From the NCBI GenBank assembly GCA_030248295.1, contig JASANH010000363.1, positions 1-64,000 of the forward strand: a stretch of DNA of 64,000 nt, in the 5' to 3' direction. The notes under the pieces were generated by a model. It had not been told where the DNA came from. It did not search any database and saw only the letters and a list, made by a program, of their open reading frames with translations. Below are positions 11,166-22,189 of the stretch, in pieces. Position 1 is the stretch's first letter, and the number at the start of each line of letters is the position of its first letter. The DNA is from Mesodorylaimus sp. YZB2_4 (lineage: Eukaryota > Nematoda > Enoplea > Dorylaimida > Dorylaimidae). A program made the translations under genes and the position numbers.

Positions 11166-11325
11166 AATTGAAGCTTTAAATTTCATGAAATCAGATTCGG
11201 GGAGCCTTCGCTATCACATACCCTTTGTATCTATCTGAAAAAATGGGCGGACGTAGCTGGCAGATGCAAAGCGCCTCTCAATACGCCTGATTTCATGAAG
11301 TTTAATGCTTGAATTTAAAGAAAAG
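11166..11325. repeat. short imperfect inverted repeat
   Basis: GAATTGAAGCTTTAAATTTC followed by ATGAAATCAG faces CTGATTTCATGAAGTTTAAT and GCTTGAATTT about 100 bp away. The arms are roughly 35 bp. It could be a small MITE adjoining the fold-back element. Confidence 0.5.
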
Positions 11326-11610
11326 TGCCCATATTGTTTTGCTAGTGTGAGTGAATTTCAAACACCCTATCACAGTTTCATGTCTCAGCTCTGTACATAA
11401 CTGCCTCGGAATCTTCCTTGACTGAAAAGGTTGAGGTGGTCGCGTGACTTGCTCGGCTGGCGGACCAGCTGGCTGCTGAGCTTCGACAATTTCTGTTTTT
11501 ACGATTGGTCTGCGAATTTTCAAGCCTCTATCAAATAAAACATGCTGATATCTTCTGTTGTGTCGACTTTTCAGCGCAAGAAGAAGATTCCAAGGCAGTA
11601 AGATGTAGAG

Positions 11611-12805
11611 CAGGGCTGCCAGACGCTCAAAGTGAATCCCGTCGCACGTGACCCTAAAAACCTTCACAAAACCTTCATCACTTATCCAAAAGCCGTCAGT
11701 AATTCCCTCACAAAAAACGCCCAACGAGCTGGAATCACCCCGAGGCCAGACAGAGGGAGTTCCCCTTTGGCGCAATAAGGGGGCTGAGCACCAGGAACTT
11801 TCAACCCGAACCTTGAGAGCAACACAGAATCTACATACTCCCTCACACACGAGTCCATGACGCGTTTTTTTAAATTAAGACCAACAGAAGTAAGTAGTAC
11901 CCCCTACTGTAAGTGTATGGTGAAGCAAAAGTCAAGAATATATTTTCAATCCCTATCCATATGGAGATACACATAAAAACTTGTTGCTTCGGCGATATGG
12001 CCCATATCTCCCCCGACCCTTGGTCCTGGAATGATCCAAGAAATATCACAATGATCCCAAGATGATGAGCTATCGAATTTTCTTCTTTAAGTTCTTCTAG
12101 GTCCCATCATTCGTGAGATCCCGCCAGAAGTGAAAACTCAGATTTCTTCGCAAAAAACTTGGGCTTATACTTGAAAAAGGAAAAACAAACCGCAAAGGAC
12201 AATTTCACCAGAGATGCTCCTTGGTGTGCAGATGCTACAATATGCATATGCTGCATGCATTATCAATGCATCTGGAGGAGACAATTGCAAGGGCCCGAAT
12301 TTTTAGCATCTTTTTTTGGCCATCCTCGTCTTATGAGCTGGATCATCTTACAGTATAGGATCCCTTTTTCCCCGCTGCTATTTTTGTCATACAGAAAAAG
12401 TGGCTTGTTGTAGCCACGCAATAGATTCGTAAAGGTCATTCAGGCACAAAAGCGTGTAGTTTAAAAAAAATTATGTCACCTAATTCTTAACAGTGATCTC
12501 ACCATTAGAGTTCGGATATATTGATTCGTCCCCTTTATAGTAAAGCTGTGTATACAAAGAAAAAAACTTGAATTCAGAGAAAAAGCCGTGCACTTGAAAA
12601 AAAATTGGGACCGATAACGGGCAGCGGGTCGATTTGGTGCTTTTTTTGCCTAGTGTAAAAGGTAATGGGGAAAATCCCCTCATACCTCCACAAAATGGCG
12701 AAAACCTTCACCAAAAGCTCCACTGACCAGTCCCCTCCACAAAAACCTCCGCTAGGCCAAAATCCCGTCAAAAATGACGGGAAACCTTCACATCTGGCAA
12801 CCCTG
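11611..12805. mobile_element. hAT-like non-autonomous DNA transposon with exact 8-bp target duplication
   Basis: The left end is CAGGGCTGCCAGACG and the right end, reverse-complemented, is CAGGGTTGCCAGATG. The element is flanked on both sides by ATGTAGAG (11603-11610 and 12806-12813). CAGGG-type ends plus an 8-bp target duplication are the hallmark of the hAT superfamily. CCTTCACAAAA-like motifs recur just inside both ends. There is no transposase frame. An internal block (11880-12150) is also found at 61044-61300. Confidence 0.85.
11880..12150 (+). repeat. dispersed repeat family B, copy 1
   Basis: This shares about 270 bp with 61044-61300 in the same orientation. Landmarks are GTGTATGGTGA, GCTTCGGCGATAT, AAGATGATGAGCT and a GAGA-CCCGCC block. 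It lies inside the hAT-like element at 11611-12805, so the second copy may be a fragment of the same element family. Confidence 0.7.
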
Positions 12806-12813
12806 ATGTAGAG

Positions 12814-13570
12814 TCGGCGCAGTTTGGCGATCGCGTTTTGGTACCCGCAGCAGACAGCTGGCGCCTGAACATCCGTGCTTTGCGGAGCGATGTGAACACG
12901 ATTTTGTTTTTCCGCGCAAGGGGAATGAATGCATGCACAGCGCCTGCGTGCAAACAAGAATAGTACATTTATTTGTATTTGTTTCTTCTGTTCTACTGTG
13001 AACCAACAAATCTCGCCCCTTCGTATTGCTGACTACTCAGATACCAGTTGTCTGCTCTGTGAACGAAGGCAGGATCCGCAAACGATGGATTATTTGCGAG
13101 GAGCAGGCCCCGTATAGGAAAGGGACTTGTTCATGAAATTATAGAAGAGTGGTTCTTTTCCATAACCCATGAACAAGGCTTAACAATTCGTGCTTTTTTC
13201 CTTCTAACAACAGGCAGCTGTGACGCTTTTCGTTTTCGCCAGCGACTGAGCCACCACGGCTGACTGATTGTGAGTCACTGAGGCTACCATGAAAGTATGG
13301 ATAATGAGCGCGATTTTTGAAATCTCACCAGGGCTTCAATGGTAGAAGCTTACTGTACTCAGCCATTTGTTTATGACGAGGGCGAGAGGCACCAGCGAAA
13401 GGGTTTTATGGGACCAAAAAACACATCTCATCACAACAGAGTAACATCACCTATTACTCCTTGTCTAATGTCGCAAGTTTCAATCGAGGTCAATCAATAT
13501 TTGCTCTCTGCGCCAGATTCGTAATACCCTTTTTTACATCTCACCTTATCGCAAAGACCAGCTGATAGTG
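12814..13570. other. no gene recognised
   Basis: Between two mobile elements I see only short open frames without motifs, promoter elements or splice support. Confidence 0.5.
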
Positions 13571-13578
13571 CGCTGGCC

Positions 13579-14072
13579 TAACTGGAAGCGTTTTTGCTTG
13601 CAGCTGGAAGTTCTACTGGAAGTAGCAACTGGAAGCAAAAGGCCCCGTACGGGCCTCAGTTTTTTATGTCTAACTGGAATTCCACACTTCTGGTTAGTTC
13701 GCGTCCTACTTCCAGTGGGCAGAGGTCAACTGGAAGTAGGGCGCGTGGCAAATGGAAGCTCGCACTTCCCATCGCCACGCGCCCTCCAGTACTTCCAGTT
13801 GGCTCGCTTTTTAGAAGTGACCGCATGCTCGTGCCACAGCTTATGTCCACTAATGATGGACGCGAACCAAATGGAACATCCAGTCGCCACGCGCCCTATT
13901 TCCAGTTGACCACTGCCCACTGGAAGTAAGACGCGAACGAACTGGAAGCCCACACTTCCAGTTGGTTCGCGCAGTTGGACCTCAAAAACTGGAACCTATA
14001 TGGCCCCTTTTGCTTCCAGTTGCCACTTCCAGGAGAACTTCCAGCTGGAAGCAAAAACGCTTTCAGTTCAAA
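13579..14072. mobile_element. fold-back element built from an AACTGGAAG motif
   Basis: The ends are inverted repeats of about 80 bp: the left has GCGTTTTTGCTTGCAGCTGG and the right complement has GCGTTTTTGCTTCCAGCTGG. Inside, AACTGGAAG or CTTCCAGTT and close variants occur more than fifteen times in both orientations. There is no coding region, and open frames here are by-products of the repeats. It is probably a non-autonomous DNA transposon with transposase-binding-like subterminal repeats. Confidence 0.8.
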
Positions 14073-14099
14073 GTCAAAATTTTGACGTGACCGCAGGTG

Positions 14100-17000
14100 T
14101 GCTGTAGTAGGAGACTTGAACGATAATCAGGTTAGCACACGCTTATAATACATATCTTGTTTCTCATTTTGGGGAGTTGCATGTTACCCATGTACGAATC
14201 GAGGGGTGCATGGTACATGCATGCTCCATAAATTTAATTATATCCACAGCTAGTGCACACCCGTGTTGTGTCATAATATTCATTAGTTCTAGTTTCTATG
14301 GTAAGTGCCTTTAACTCAATGACCTGGGACTTCCTGAATCACGATTTAACCATTATATACCTATTTCAACCACTTCTCGCACTTTTTAAATTGAAACATG
14401 TTCGATACATTCTGAGAAACCCTGCATGCTTCCTTCCTCTACTGCTTCTGATTGCGCCTGGTATTTCAACGTGAGAAACATACACCTTATTTCCTCGATG
14501 TCAGAGAACAAATCCGACCGGACTTCCTCATCAATTTTGAATTACTTAACCTAACATGTCAAGTTGGGATTCCTTTTCGATCTTCTAACTTAGCGCCTAG
14601 ACAGAGACGGGTCATTCTAAGCCAAAGTGCGTTCTTGGCCAAGATGCAAAAGGAGAATGTTGAGAGTAATCTAATCAGATTTTAAATTCGAAGCACGAAA
14701 TATTGTGTACTGCTACTTAATGAAACTTTCATGCGCAGGACTTCTTAGAAAAAGTAATTTGGCCAATTGAAATTGACAGTATAAGGCGGTGAAAATGAAG
14801 TGAAAACTGTTTTCTACGGATGCTCTCGACCAGGCCGTCGGCTTGGCGGTTTAATCAGTTTTAGTAATTAGTACTAAAAGGAATATAAATGTCAGTTTCC
14901 AAGTGCTACTGACACTTTTCCTGTAGGTGCAAGAAATTTGATATTCCTCTGTCACTTGCATCATAAGTTTTACTCCTCCAATTTTGTGTTGGCCAAGAGG
15001 CTACTCACTATGTTTATCACTATATTTTTGGACTGTCATCATCAGATGTGTCAGCCGAGTGAGCAAGACCTATCTCACTAAAAACAAATCCATGGAAACT
15101 GCCGCCATGTCCTCGTCTCGCGACGTTGATTGGGATATTCATAGCGAACCCCCCTGGCGCTTACCGTTCTTTTATCCTTTTATCGCCCTTCCGTGACATG
15201 CATGCAATCAAGACCTGCCCTGTTTCACAGCAAATTTTTGTAGACAGCTATTTAAAAAATTGATACAGTATCTCGTCGCCTGGCTTCGTTGTTTTGAATT
15301 CTCTCAAAAAAGCAGCGCCTCGTTGCATTTAGTTTCAATAATAGCGTGTATGTCTCTCCGCACGGACTGCTTAGCTTGTTACTGTGGCAGCCAAACATGA
15401 ATAAGGCATAAACAGTGCCAAAGTGAGTTGAATTATGGGTGTCATATGGAAGTGGATGTTGCTCACATTGTTCCCGAATCTGCTAGTTTATGACCACTCT
15501 GGGCTATAAATTCAGTAGCTTATTGGCACTAGCGACTAAAAATAGTGAATGGAACCCAAGGTTGTTGTGATATTCTTTGCGTATATTTTGGGATGCTCTA
15601 GCCCACAGGCTTACAGCTACTTAGAGTGATCTTTCCATTTTTTCCTCTAAAAACATATTGCGAATTTCTTCATACGCCTTGTTTAGTTAGAAAAATATTT
15701 TGACGTCTCATGCTTACTTCCTCTCTTGCCTTTCAAGCCCTTCTATTTCTATCTTAATAACATCTTTTCTTGGGCCAAATGCGCATTTTCTTCCTTAAAT
15801 CTGTAAAATGTTGCTAGCCCTAGTGCCAAATATTTTTAAATAAATCCTTTTGTTGTCGTCAAACGTGTAGTTTCATTTTCTCATCCTAGACTGCGCAGCG
15901 TCAATGTAAAAGTCTGGACAAAAAAGATTTTAGCTTGTCTTATATTTCAATGAGAAGGTTTCCACGATTTTTTGAGAAGTATCTTTTTTCTACTTCGTTT
16001 GCTAGCCAAATATCGAGTTGCCGCCTTTGCAGGAAATTTGAGGATGGTATGCAATAGTGTTGTATAATTCGATATAGGTCTCCTTTTCTCTGATTCATTT
16101 AATCCTTATTTCTCTCCGACATTTCCCAATGGAGTGGTTTTTTTCTCCTTTATTTGCTCGTCGTCTCGCTTAAAGTAAAGGAAAAGCTGGGTTTTGCTAA
16201 AAAAAGCAAGTGCTTACCAGATGCGTTAGGCTACACAAGAAGTGAATTTATTGGAAAGGAGAGCTTTAATTGTGTTGTGTCCGGTGCTGATATTTAGCAG
16301 GCCAATAAGGAAGACCTATTCTGGTGCCATGTGTCGCATGAGAAACATTTTGATTAGATTTTTTCTCCGCACATGATGCTTTGCTTGTACGCAGATGAGG
16401 AAATAAGATTGTTTTGTTTTTAGTTAGTTATCCAGGATGGATGAAGGTCAAAGTATAATTCACCAATCCATGCTAATATAAAGAAATGTCATTTTCTATA
16501 GCTCGAATGAGTCTCCTACTTTTTGTCCAGCTTTATAGGACTGTGGGATTGAGGCCTATTGTGACAAATGCTTTCGAAAAGTCAATATTTCGTCAGAATA
16601 GGGACTTTGTGCTTGTTTGATTAGGAACTAAAGAAGCTAGCTAACAAGGTCTCCTTGCTGGAACCAATGCTGACTCGCCTGAAGACAATTTTCGGACTGG
16701 GACCCCCTCTGCGCTTTCCTCAGTACTTGGTCGAGTAGGAAGGATGGAGATTTCGCCTGGGTTTGAAGTCGGTTGCGGGTTAGTATCTAACTCACATACA
16801 GTAGCTCAATTTATTTTAGTAGTGCCGACAATTGCTTTCTTTTGGCTGGTCAGGCACTTTTATTCGCAATAAATTTTGATAAAACCCAAGAAAATTTCAT
16901 GCTTGAAGTAAATAATTTATTTAATGAGTCCCTTGGCAATGCATTTGTTCGAAGCCACATCTTTTGACACAAATGTCTAACCTACGTAGATTAGGCCTTT

Positions 17001-18780
17001 GACGTTGCCACGAGCTTTAATGAATTGAGAAAAAGACTTCTCTTCAATTAGTCAAAACTTGAAATGACGCAGCTCCTTTTGATTTTCTAGCTCTTTGTCT
17101 GGAAAATAAAATTTCTTATCTTAATTAGTCTATTTTTAATATTCATCGCCATCGAAAAGTTTTTTGATTTGTCCCATTTCCATGGTACCGAGACACTGTA
17201 CTGATTTTTTCCTGAGTAGCTTGGAATTATTGCATGATTTTGTGCTTTTGACGCCTGAGAAATCTCGTTTTCCTTATCTCTCCGCAGATTTGAAATTCCA
17301 CAAAGTTGGAGTCCAAGCTCTTAGTTGGGTGAAATGCACCCTATTTTCAGGCAGCCTCTATTGCTGCTGGGTGGGGGGGGGGGGCTTGGAGGTTGTCGAT
17401 GACGTACACCACTACATTGTGTTTCTGCCTATCCTAATACATTGCATACATTTATTGATCCAAAGGTCTATGGTTCGAATCCCAGCTCAACCAAGTGTTT
17501 TCTACTGTAAACCTGGCAGCCTCTACACCTCTGCCCTTCAGCTCACCGAAAAGCCGACTATCATACAGTCGGATCCCTAGATTTCAATAAAAATTGACTC
17601 TTCTTGCAGATACTTTACAGACAATGAGTCAGGTCAGCTCAAGATATTGGCCACCTGCTGTATGTAACCTCACATGATTAACGTCATCATCTTATCAGCT
17701 TTAAACGCAGCGATGGTTATCGCTATAGGCTTTCAATGCCGATTTGCGTCACCAGCGGTTCTTATAGATTTCGAAAATCGGCAATTCGTATTGATTAGCG
17801 CGAACTGACACTAGACGGCACTTGAAAATTTTATCCTCATTAGTCCATCAAAAGGATTCCTTAGTTTTATGCAGTCCGATTAGAGGCATACTTTCGATAT
17901 GCCGAGTGAAAGTATTCTGGGATTTAAGTACGATAATGGGGCCCGGAAGAGAGCGTGTTAGTTGTTTAGGTTTTCTCACCAGTTGGGCCTCATTAGAATG
18001 ATGCATCGAGGAGGCACTGGAACATTTGATAGTGTTACACTTTCTAGTACATACTATTCGAATTCTATGCTCGTCACGCTTCCAACAGAATTTCTTTGCC
18101 AAGAAGCCATTTAGTTTTCGAGCATGCACTAAGAAAGCTAGTCAGGACTAATTGCTTTTCACCATTTCTTGAATGTCAGCTCGTTTAGACGACTCTTTCG
18201 AAACGGTTTGCTCACGATTAGAATCATGTTCTTATTTTCTACTGGGTAAGGTGATGAAAAATGTAGATATAATTTGTGCTTATCGATGAGGGTCGATCAG
18301 GTTATGCCCAACCCTGATGCATGCCTTGTTCGGTTCAATGACAGTCTAGGCTCGAAGAGTCTCATGCAGGTTCGATGCACACTTCTCGGTGTGAACAAGA
18401 CTAATAACGCGGCTAGCATTCAATTCTACGCCCACGTTGCCAAGGTTTTTGCTCGAATCTAGAAAAAACAAGGATAATAGTTAGCTAGGTGAACACCCGT
18501 CGTGGATAGCTAACATGGCGAGTATGTTTGCCATCCGTGTCGACGTGAGCTCATAACGTCATGACGATTTGAGCTTATGAGTTTTTTCGATCATTTTCTA
18601 GACCATTGGATATTGCGCCACTTCCGGTCGTTGATTGAATCATTCGAGAAAACACGCTCCCTGGTGCAAGGGCTTGGTGCGAGGTATTTTTCTCGTCTAA
18701 AATTGTCCTATCTGGTTGATTTGCTCGAAGTGCGATTATTCATTTATTCATCAGATCCGAATTCAAAAGTTCCATATCAT
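14100..18780. other. gene-poor stretch, 4.7 kb
   Basis: No coding gene recognised. There is a 12-base G tract at 17373-17384. At about 17470-17495 a GGTTCGAATCC motif (polymerase III B box or tRNA T-arm) is followed by CAGCTCAACCA. It looks like a tRNA 3' fragment, but no matching 5' half is present. Confidence 0.5.
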
Positions 18781-18823
18781 CATTTATTGATTGATTAGTT
18801 CGATCAGTATCTGCAATTCACAA

Positions 18824-20335
18824 ATGGGAGATAGCTTGTCGTTCCCATCTAATCTGACTCAATCGAACACCACTATTTTACCTAAGCAACCCCGGCTACG
18901 TCGACCATTGGTGAATCCGAGTGCAGTAATCTGGGAAAATGTAGCCTTTGACGAATGGTCCAAATTCCAATTGCTTCATGATCAATGTATCACAATTTTC
19001 GATAAAATTGAAACATCACTTTTAATAGTGGGTCTGTTTGGAAATATATTGGCCCTAGCCACACTTTTATGGGGTCGCCAAATGCGCACTCCATCATTCG
19101 TCTATCATAAGGCGTTGGTATCAGCTTATTTGATTTATTGTCTCAATTTTCTGATCGTCAAACACGTAAATAATTCATTGACTATTCCCAGCGAACGCAG
19201 ACAGTTAAGTTATTATGACCCGCTAGCCGCATATTACGCCGTCATTTTGAATCGAGTTATCACAAGTGTATGTGGTTATTTGGCACTTTACACTTCATTG
19301 GCTATATCGATCGATCGATTTTTGGCTTTAGTCATGTTCAAAAGCTACGCTAAGTTTAACCGGCATATGGTAGCTTATTTGTGGGTAGCTAGCAGTCTAT
19401 TTTTGAGCATATGCGTTCATTCATGGGCGCCATGGTTGGAAAATGAGCTGGAAGCAAAAGAAGTGATTTTGGATGAAGATCGAAATCAAACAGTAACAGC
19501 CTATAGACATCACGAATCGACTGGGCACGATCAATTAAAACCATATCTAATAACCAAGGATTGGTATAATTTGATCATCCGCTTCGCATATGCTCTCCTT
19601 CTAACTGCCCTAACATCCACTGTAATATATATGTTCTCACAACAACAAAAAAGACGAAGCACATTGTGCAATGTTTCGAAAAGACAAATTCGCCGCGAAA
19701 GATCACTTTTTTATTTAATGATCGCCGTAGTGATTATGGCTTATATTCAAGTAATACCACGAGAAAGCAAACGAATCTTAGAATTAGTTTATCCACCGGA
19801 ATATCTTTATAAAAAAATGCAAGATCAAACATTATCGATTGGTTCAAGAAGAGCTTATCTTTTATTTGGTTTATATGGATTTACATTCACTACGCCCATC
19901 CTGAATTTATGTACAACTATCGAAAGAAGTCTTCTATTCTATCTTTATTTCTCCCTCAACCACACGTTTAGACGCGAAGTCCTGACTTTATTGCATGTCA
20001 AAAACGCGTGGCAAAGCTTATTGATCAAAATTAATGGAGCATCTGGCCAAGAGGCCGTGCGAAGGGGCACACAACAATCTGATGAACTGACGGTGAGCAA
20101 AAGTGGTCGAAACAGTGCTCGACAAAGTGTCGGACGGAATATGAGCATAGTTTCGAGTCGTGGTGGTGGTAGTCTGGATGTGGGTGGATGCGTCGTTGGA
20201 ACAAAGAGACAAGGCAGTGATACCAGTTGTGGTACAATTGAATATGGTCGATTTCTGACACCTAAGGTACCCGAACCCAGAGCCAGATCTGGCTCAGGTC
20301 AGTCTGTGTGCAGTGAATATTCGAGCGTGGTGTAA
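18824..20335 (+). CDS. divergent rhodopsin-like 7TM receptor, paralogue 1
   Basis: This is an intronless 503-residue seven-transmembrane receptor for an unknown ligand. The N-terminus has N-glycosylation sites (NLT, NTT). TM1 carries GNILAL, and TM3 ends SIDRFLAL, a DRF variant of the DRY motif. TM6 begins after RRERSLFYLMIAVV, and TM7 leads into FSLNHTFRREV, the usual helix-8 entry. Many class A hallmarks are missing: no Asp in TM2, no Cys at the top of TM3 to pair with the second extracellular loop, no CWxP in TM6, and NPxxY replaced by LFYLY. An NNSL glycosylation site in the first extracellular loop is shared by all three copies. The C-terminus ends SSVV, a class I PDZ ligand. The ATG at 18824 is the first in frame. 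An AATAAA follows near 20406. Confidence 0.87.
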   Translation: MGDSLSFPSNLTQSNTTILPKQPRLRRPLVNPSAVIWENVAFDEWSKFQLLHDQCITIFDKIETSLLIVGLFGNILALATLLWGRQMRTPSFVYHKALVSAYLIYCLNFLIVKHVNNSLTIPSERRQLSYYDPLAAYYAVILNRVITSVCGYLALYTSLAISIDRFLALVMFKSYAKFNRHMVAYLWVASSLFLSICVHSWAPWLENELEAKEVILDEDRNQTVTAYRHHESTGHDQLKPYLITKDWYNLIIRFAYALLLTALTSTVIYMFSQQQKRRSTLCNVSKRQIRRERSLFYLMIAVVIMAYIQVIPRESKRILELVYPPEYLYKKMQDQTLSIGSRRAYLLFGLYGFTFTTPILNLCTTIERSLLFYLYFSLNHTFRREVLTLLHVKNAWQSLLIKINGASGQEAVRRGTQQSDELTVSKSGRNSARQSVGRNMSIVSSRGGGSLDVGGCVVGTKRQGSDTSCGTIEYGRFLTPKVPEPRARSGSGQSVCSEYSSVV

Positions 20336-21780
20336 AGGTCGAACATGCCAGCCATTGGGTCAATTTTATGATCGTGAGTTTAATTAACGCAGGTTTTATG
20401 ATGTGAATAAAACATGTTGAAGGGCATTCTCTAGGATATTGCTCCCACTCTAATATCGTGCGCTGCATCTTGCCCTTTAGTGCTGTTAGTAGAGACCACA
20501 GAGAGGGTCATCATCCGACATTGCATCAGCGTCAACCGGGGGCAAGTTCAAACAGCCTCTCCCAATTAGAAAAAAAATTTTACGTTCCTAGGGACTATAG
20601 CTGAGAAATTCGTAATGTAGCCTTTTTCCTAATGCAAGGATAATACTTCGCTTCGAAATGGAAGTTCCGCGTAGTCTATGTCAGCTGATCAGCTACTAAG
20701 TATGAATAGCATCGAGACAAGACTCTTTCATATTCTGTATCATAAGTTTGATTTTCGTGAATAGTTTCATTAGGCATAGCCTTTTTTTCAGCACATGATC
20801 ATCGACCTAGGATACTGAACCTGGTACTTAGTGGAATGGACAAATACCTTGCTGATGACCTGTCCGGAATAAACTCGGAAATGATATTCTGCACGAGCAG
20901 CATTAGCAAAGATAACAAATTACAAATTAGGCACAGTAGCTAGCGACTTTCGTGCCATTCATTTGTCCAGAATGCGCCTCCTCATTTGGGCAAACAGCCC
21001 CCATTTATGTTCCAAGTGGCTGAACAAGCTTGCTTGTGCGAAAGAAGCGGGTGGCCAGTGGCTAATGTATGGGTTAGGCTACTCCTCGGTGAATAATATT
21101 AATTAAAGCGACTCAAAACATCCGGGACGCCCTGCTCACACTATTACTCTGAGGACAGACTTACAACCACGCAGCATGTTTGTTCTGTCAGCCGGAATGC
21201 GATCAATGTGTATCCAGCAGAGTTTTGCGGGTGGGAATATACAAACATCTATTCATCTATTCTACATCTACACTATGTGATTGCTGTTTCACGTTTGGGG
21301 TTTGAGTATTTTTACCTAGAGTTCAACTCCCAGAAGTGAAAGCGTTTTGTGAAATAGTGAGAACATCTTATTTTATAAGATGCATTTCGGGCACGCACGT
21401 TTTTTTTTTACGTCGGAATCTGAATGAAATTTTTTTGGCCAATGTACATACATAAAAGTACGGAGGGTTGCCATAGGTATTTTCTACAGGAACGTGCTAT
21501 AGTATATGCGGACCCTGCTTTAAAATTCCTTTTCATCCCGATCCCCTTACAACAAATGAGGGTTTAGTGTTCATTCATATGATGGGCCTGGTATACTGCC
21601 GCCATAACTCATACGTACTGACAAGTGAGCCACTCGTTTGCAGAGTGTTGCGACAGCGAGAGTAACAAAAAAGGATAGCGCCATGTTTAAAACCTCTGAT
21701 CAAGCCATATTCAAGAACGTCGATCCGATTGCAAACAATGCCCGAGGGACTGTTAAGTTTGTGTAAAAGCTTAGCCATGC
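20336..21780. other. no gene recognised; 3' flank of receptor 1
   Basis: The receptor's polyadenylation signal (AATAAA, about 20406) lies at the left edge. The rest contains no recognisable gene or repeat. Confidence 0.5.
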
Positions 21781-21784
21781 GGGG

Positions 21785-21875
21785 AATGAGCCGATCCTGG
21801 AGGTAGGAGCAGCAATGCCAGGCCAACCTGCGGCGAAAGCGGAGCAAGCCCCGACATATCTCCAAGTTTGTGTGG
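21785..21875 (-). pseudogene. U2 snRNA pseudogene, 3' half (minus strand)
   Basis: On the minus strand this reads GTCGGGGCTTGCTCCGC, then GCCGCAGGTTGGCC and CTCCAGGATCGGC, the U2 3' region. TGGTATTGCAGTACC is damaged (TGGCATTGCTGCTCC). It corresponds to the 6236-6325 copy of the other U2 locus. Confidence 0.8.
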
Positions 21876-22044
21876 CAGACTCAGCACTGGCACACACCTC
21901 ACCAAATCTGAGTTGGTGTCGTCGCCATACCTGCATTGGCTTGTTAGCCTACGCGGGAGCTTGGAAGGAAGACCTCTCCAAAATTAGTGCGAATAGTGTG
22001 CCTATGAGTATGCCTTCTCGGGACTAATGGTTTGAGCAAGAGCT

Positions 22045-22184
22045 TCCCCCTGAGGGGAATGGGCCGATCCTGGAGGTACTGCAATACCAGGCCAACCCGC
22101 GGCGAGGGCGGAGCAAGCCCCAACACTTCGCCAAGGTTCCAAAAATCAGGTTAATCTCAAAGTGACCACGTGGGCCACATATTT
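22045..22184 (-). pseudogene. U2 snRNA pseudogene, 5'-truncated (minus strand)
   Basis: On the minus strand it begins at ATATGTGGCCCACGTGGTCA and contains the Sm site GATTTTTGGAA and the intact 3' loops including TGGTATTGCAGTACCTCC. About 70 nt at the 5' end are missing, including the branch-recognition segment, so it cannot act as U2. The spacer and second U2 fragment that follow mirror the 5867-6325 locus, which implies duplication of the whole unit. Confidence 0.88.
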
Positions 22185-22189
22185 CTAAA

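Noticed and set aside
13568-13953. Several overlapping frames of 64-113 codons on both strands
   Set aside because: They arise from the repeated AACTGGAAG motif of the fold-back element. Protein-like periodicity is an artefact of the repeat.
17464-17495. tRNA gene suggested by GGTTCGAATCC and a CCA-like end
   Set aside because: No matching acceptor strand, D-arm or anticodon arm can be folded upstream. At most it is a tRNA fragment.
18791-18823. Eleven extra residues at the start of receptor 1
   Set aside because: This extension starts with TTG. The first ATG in frame is 18824, and it gives an N-terminus comparable with the paralogues.
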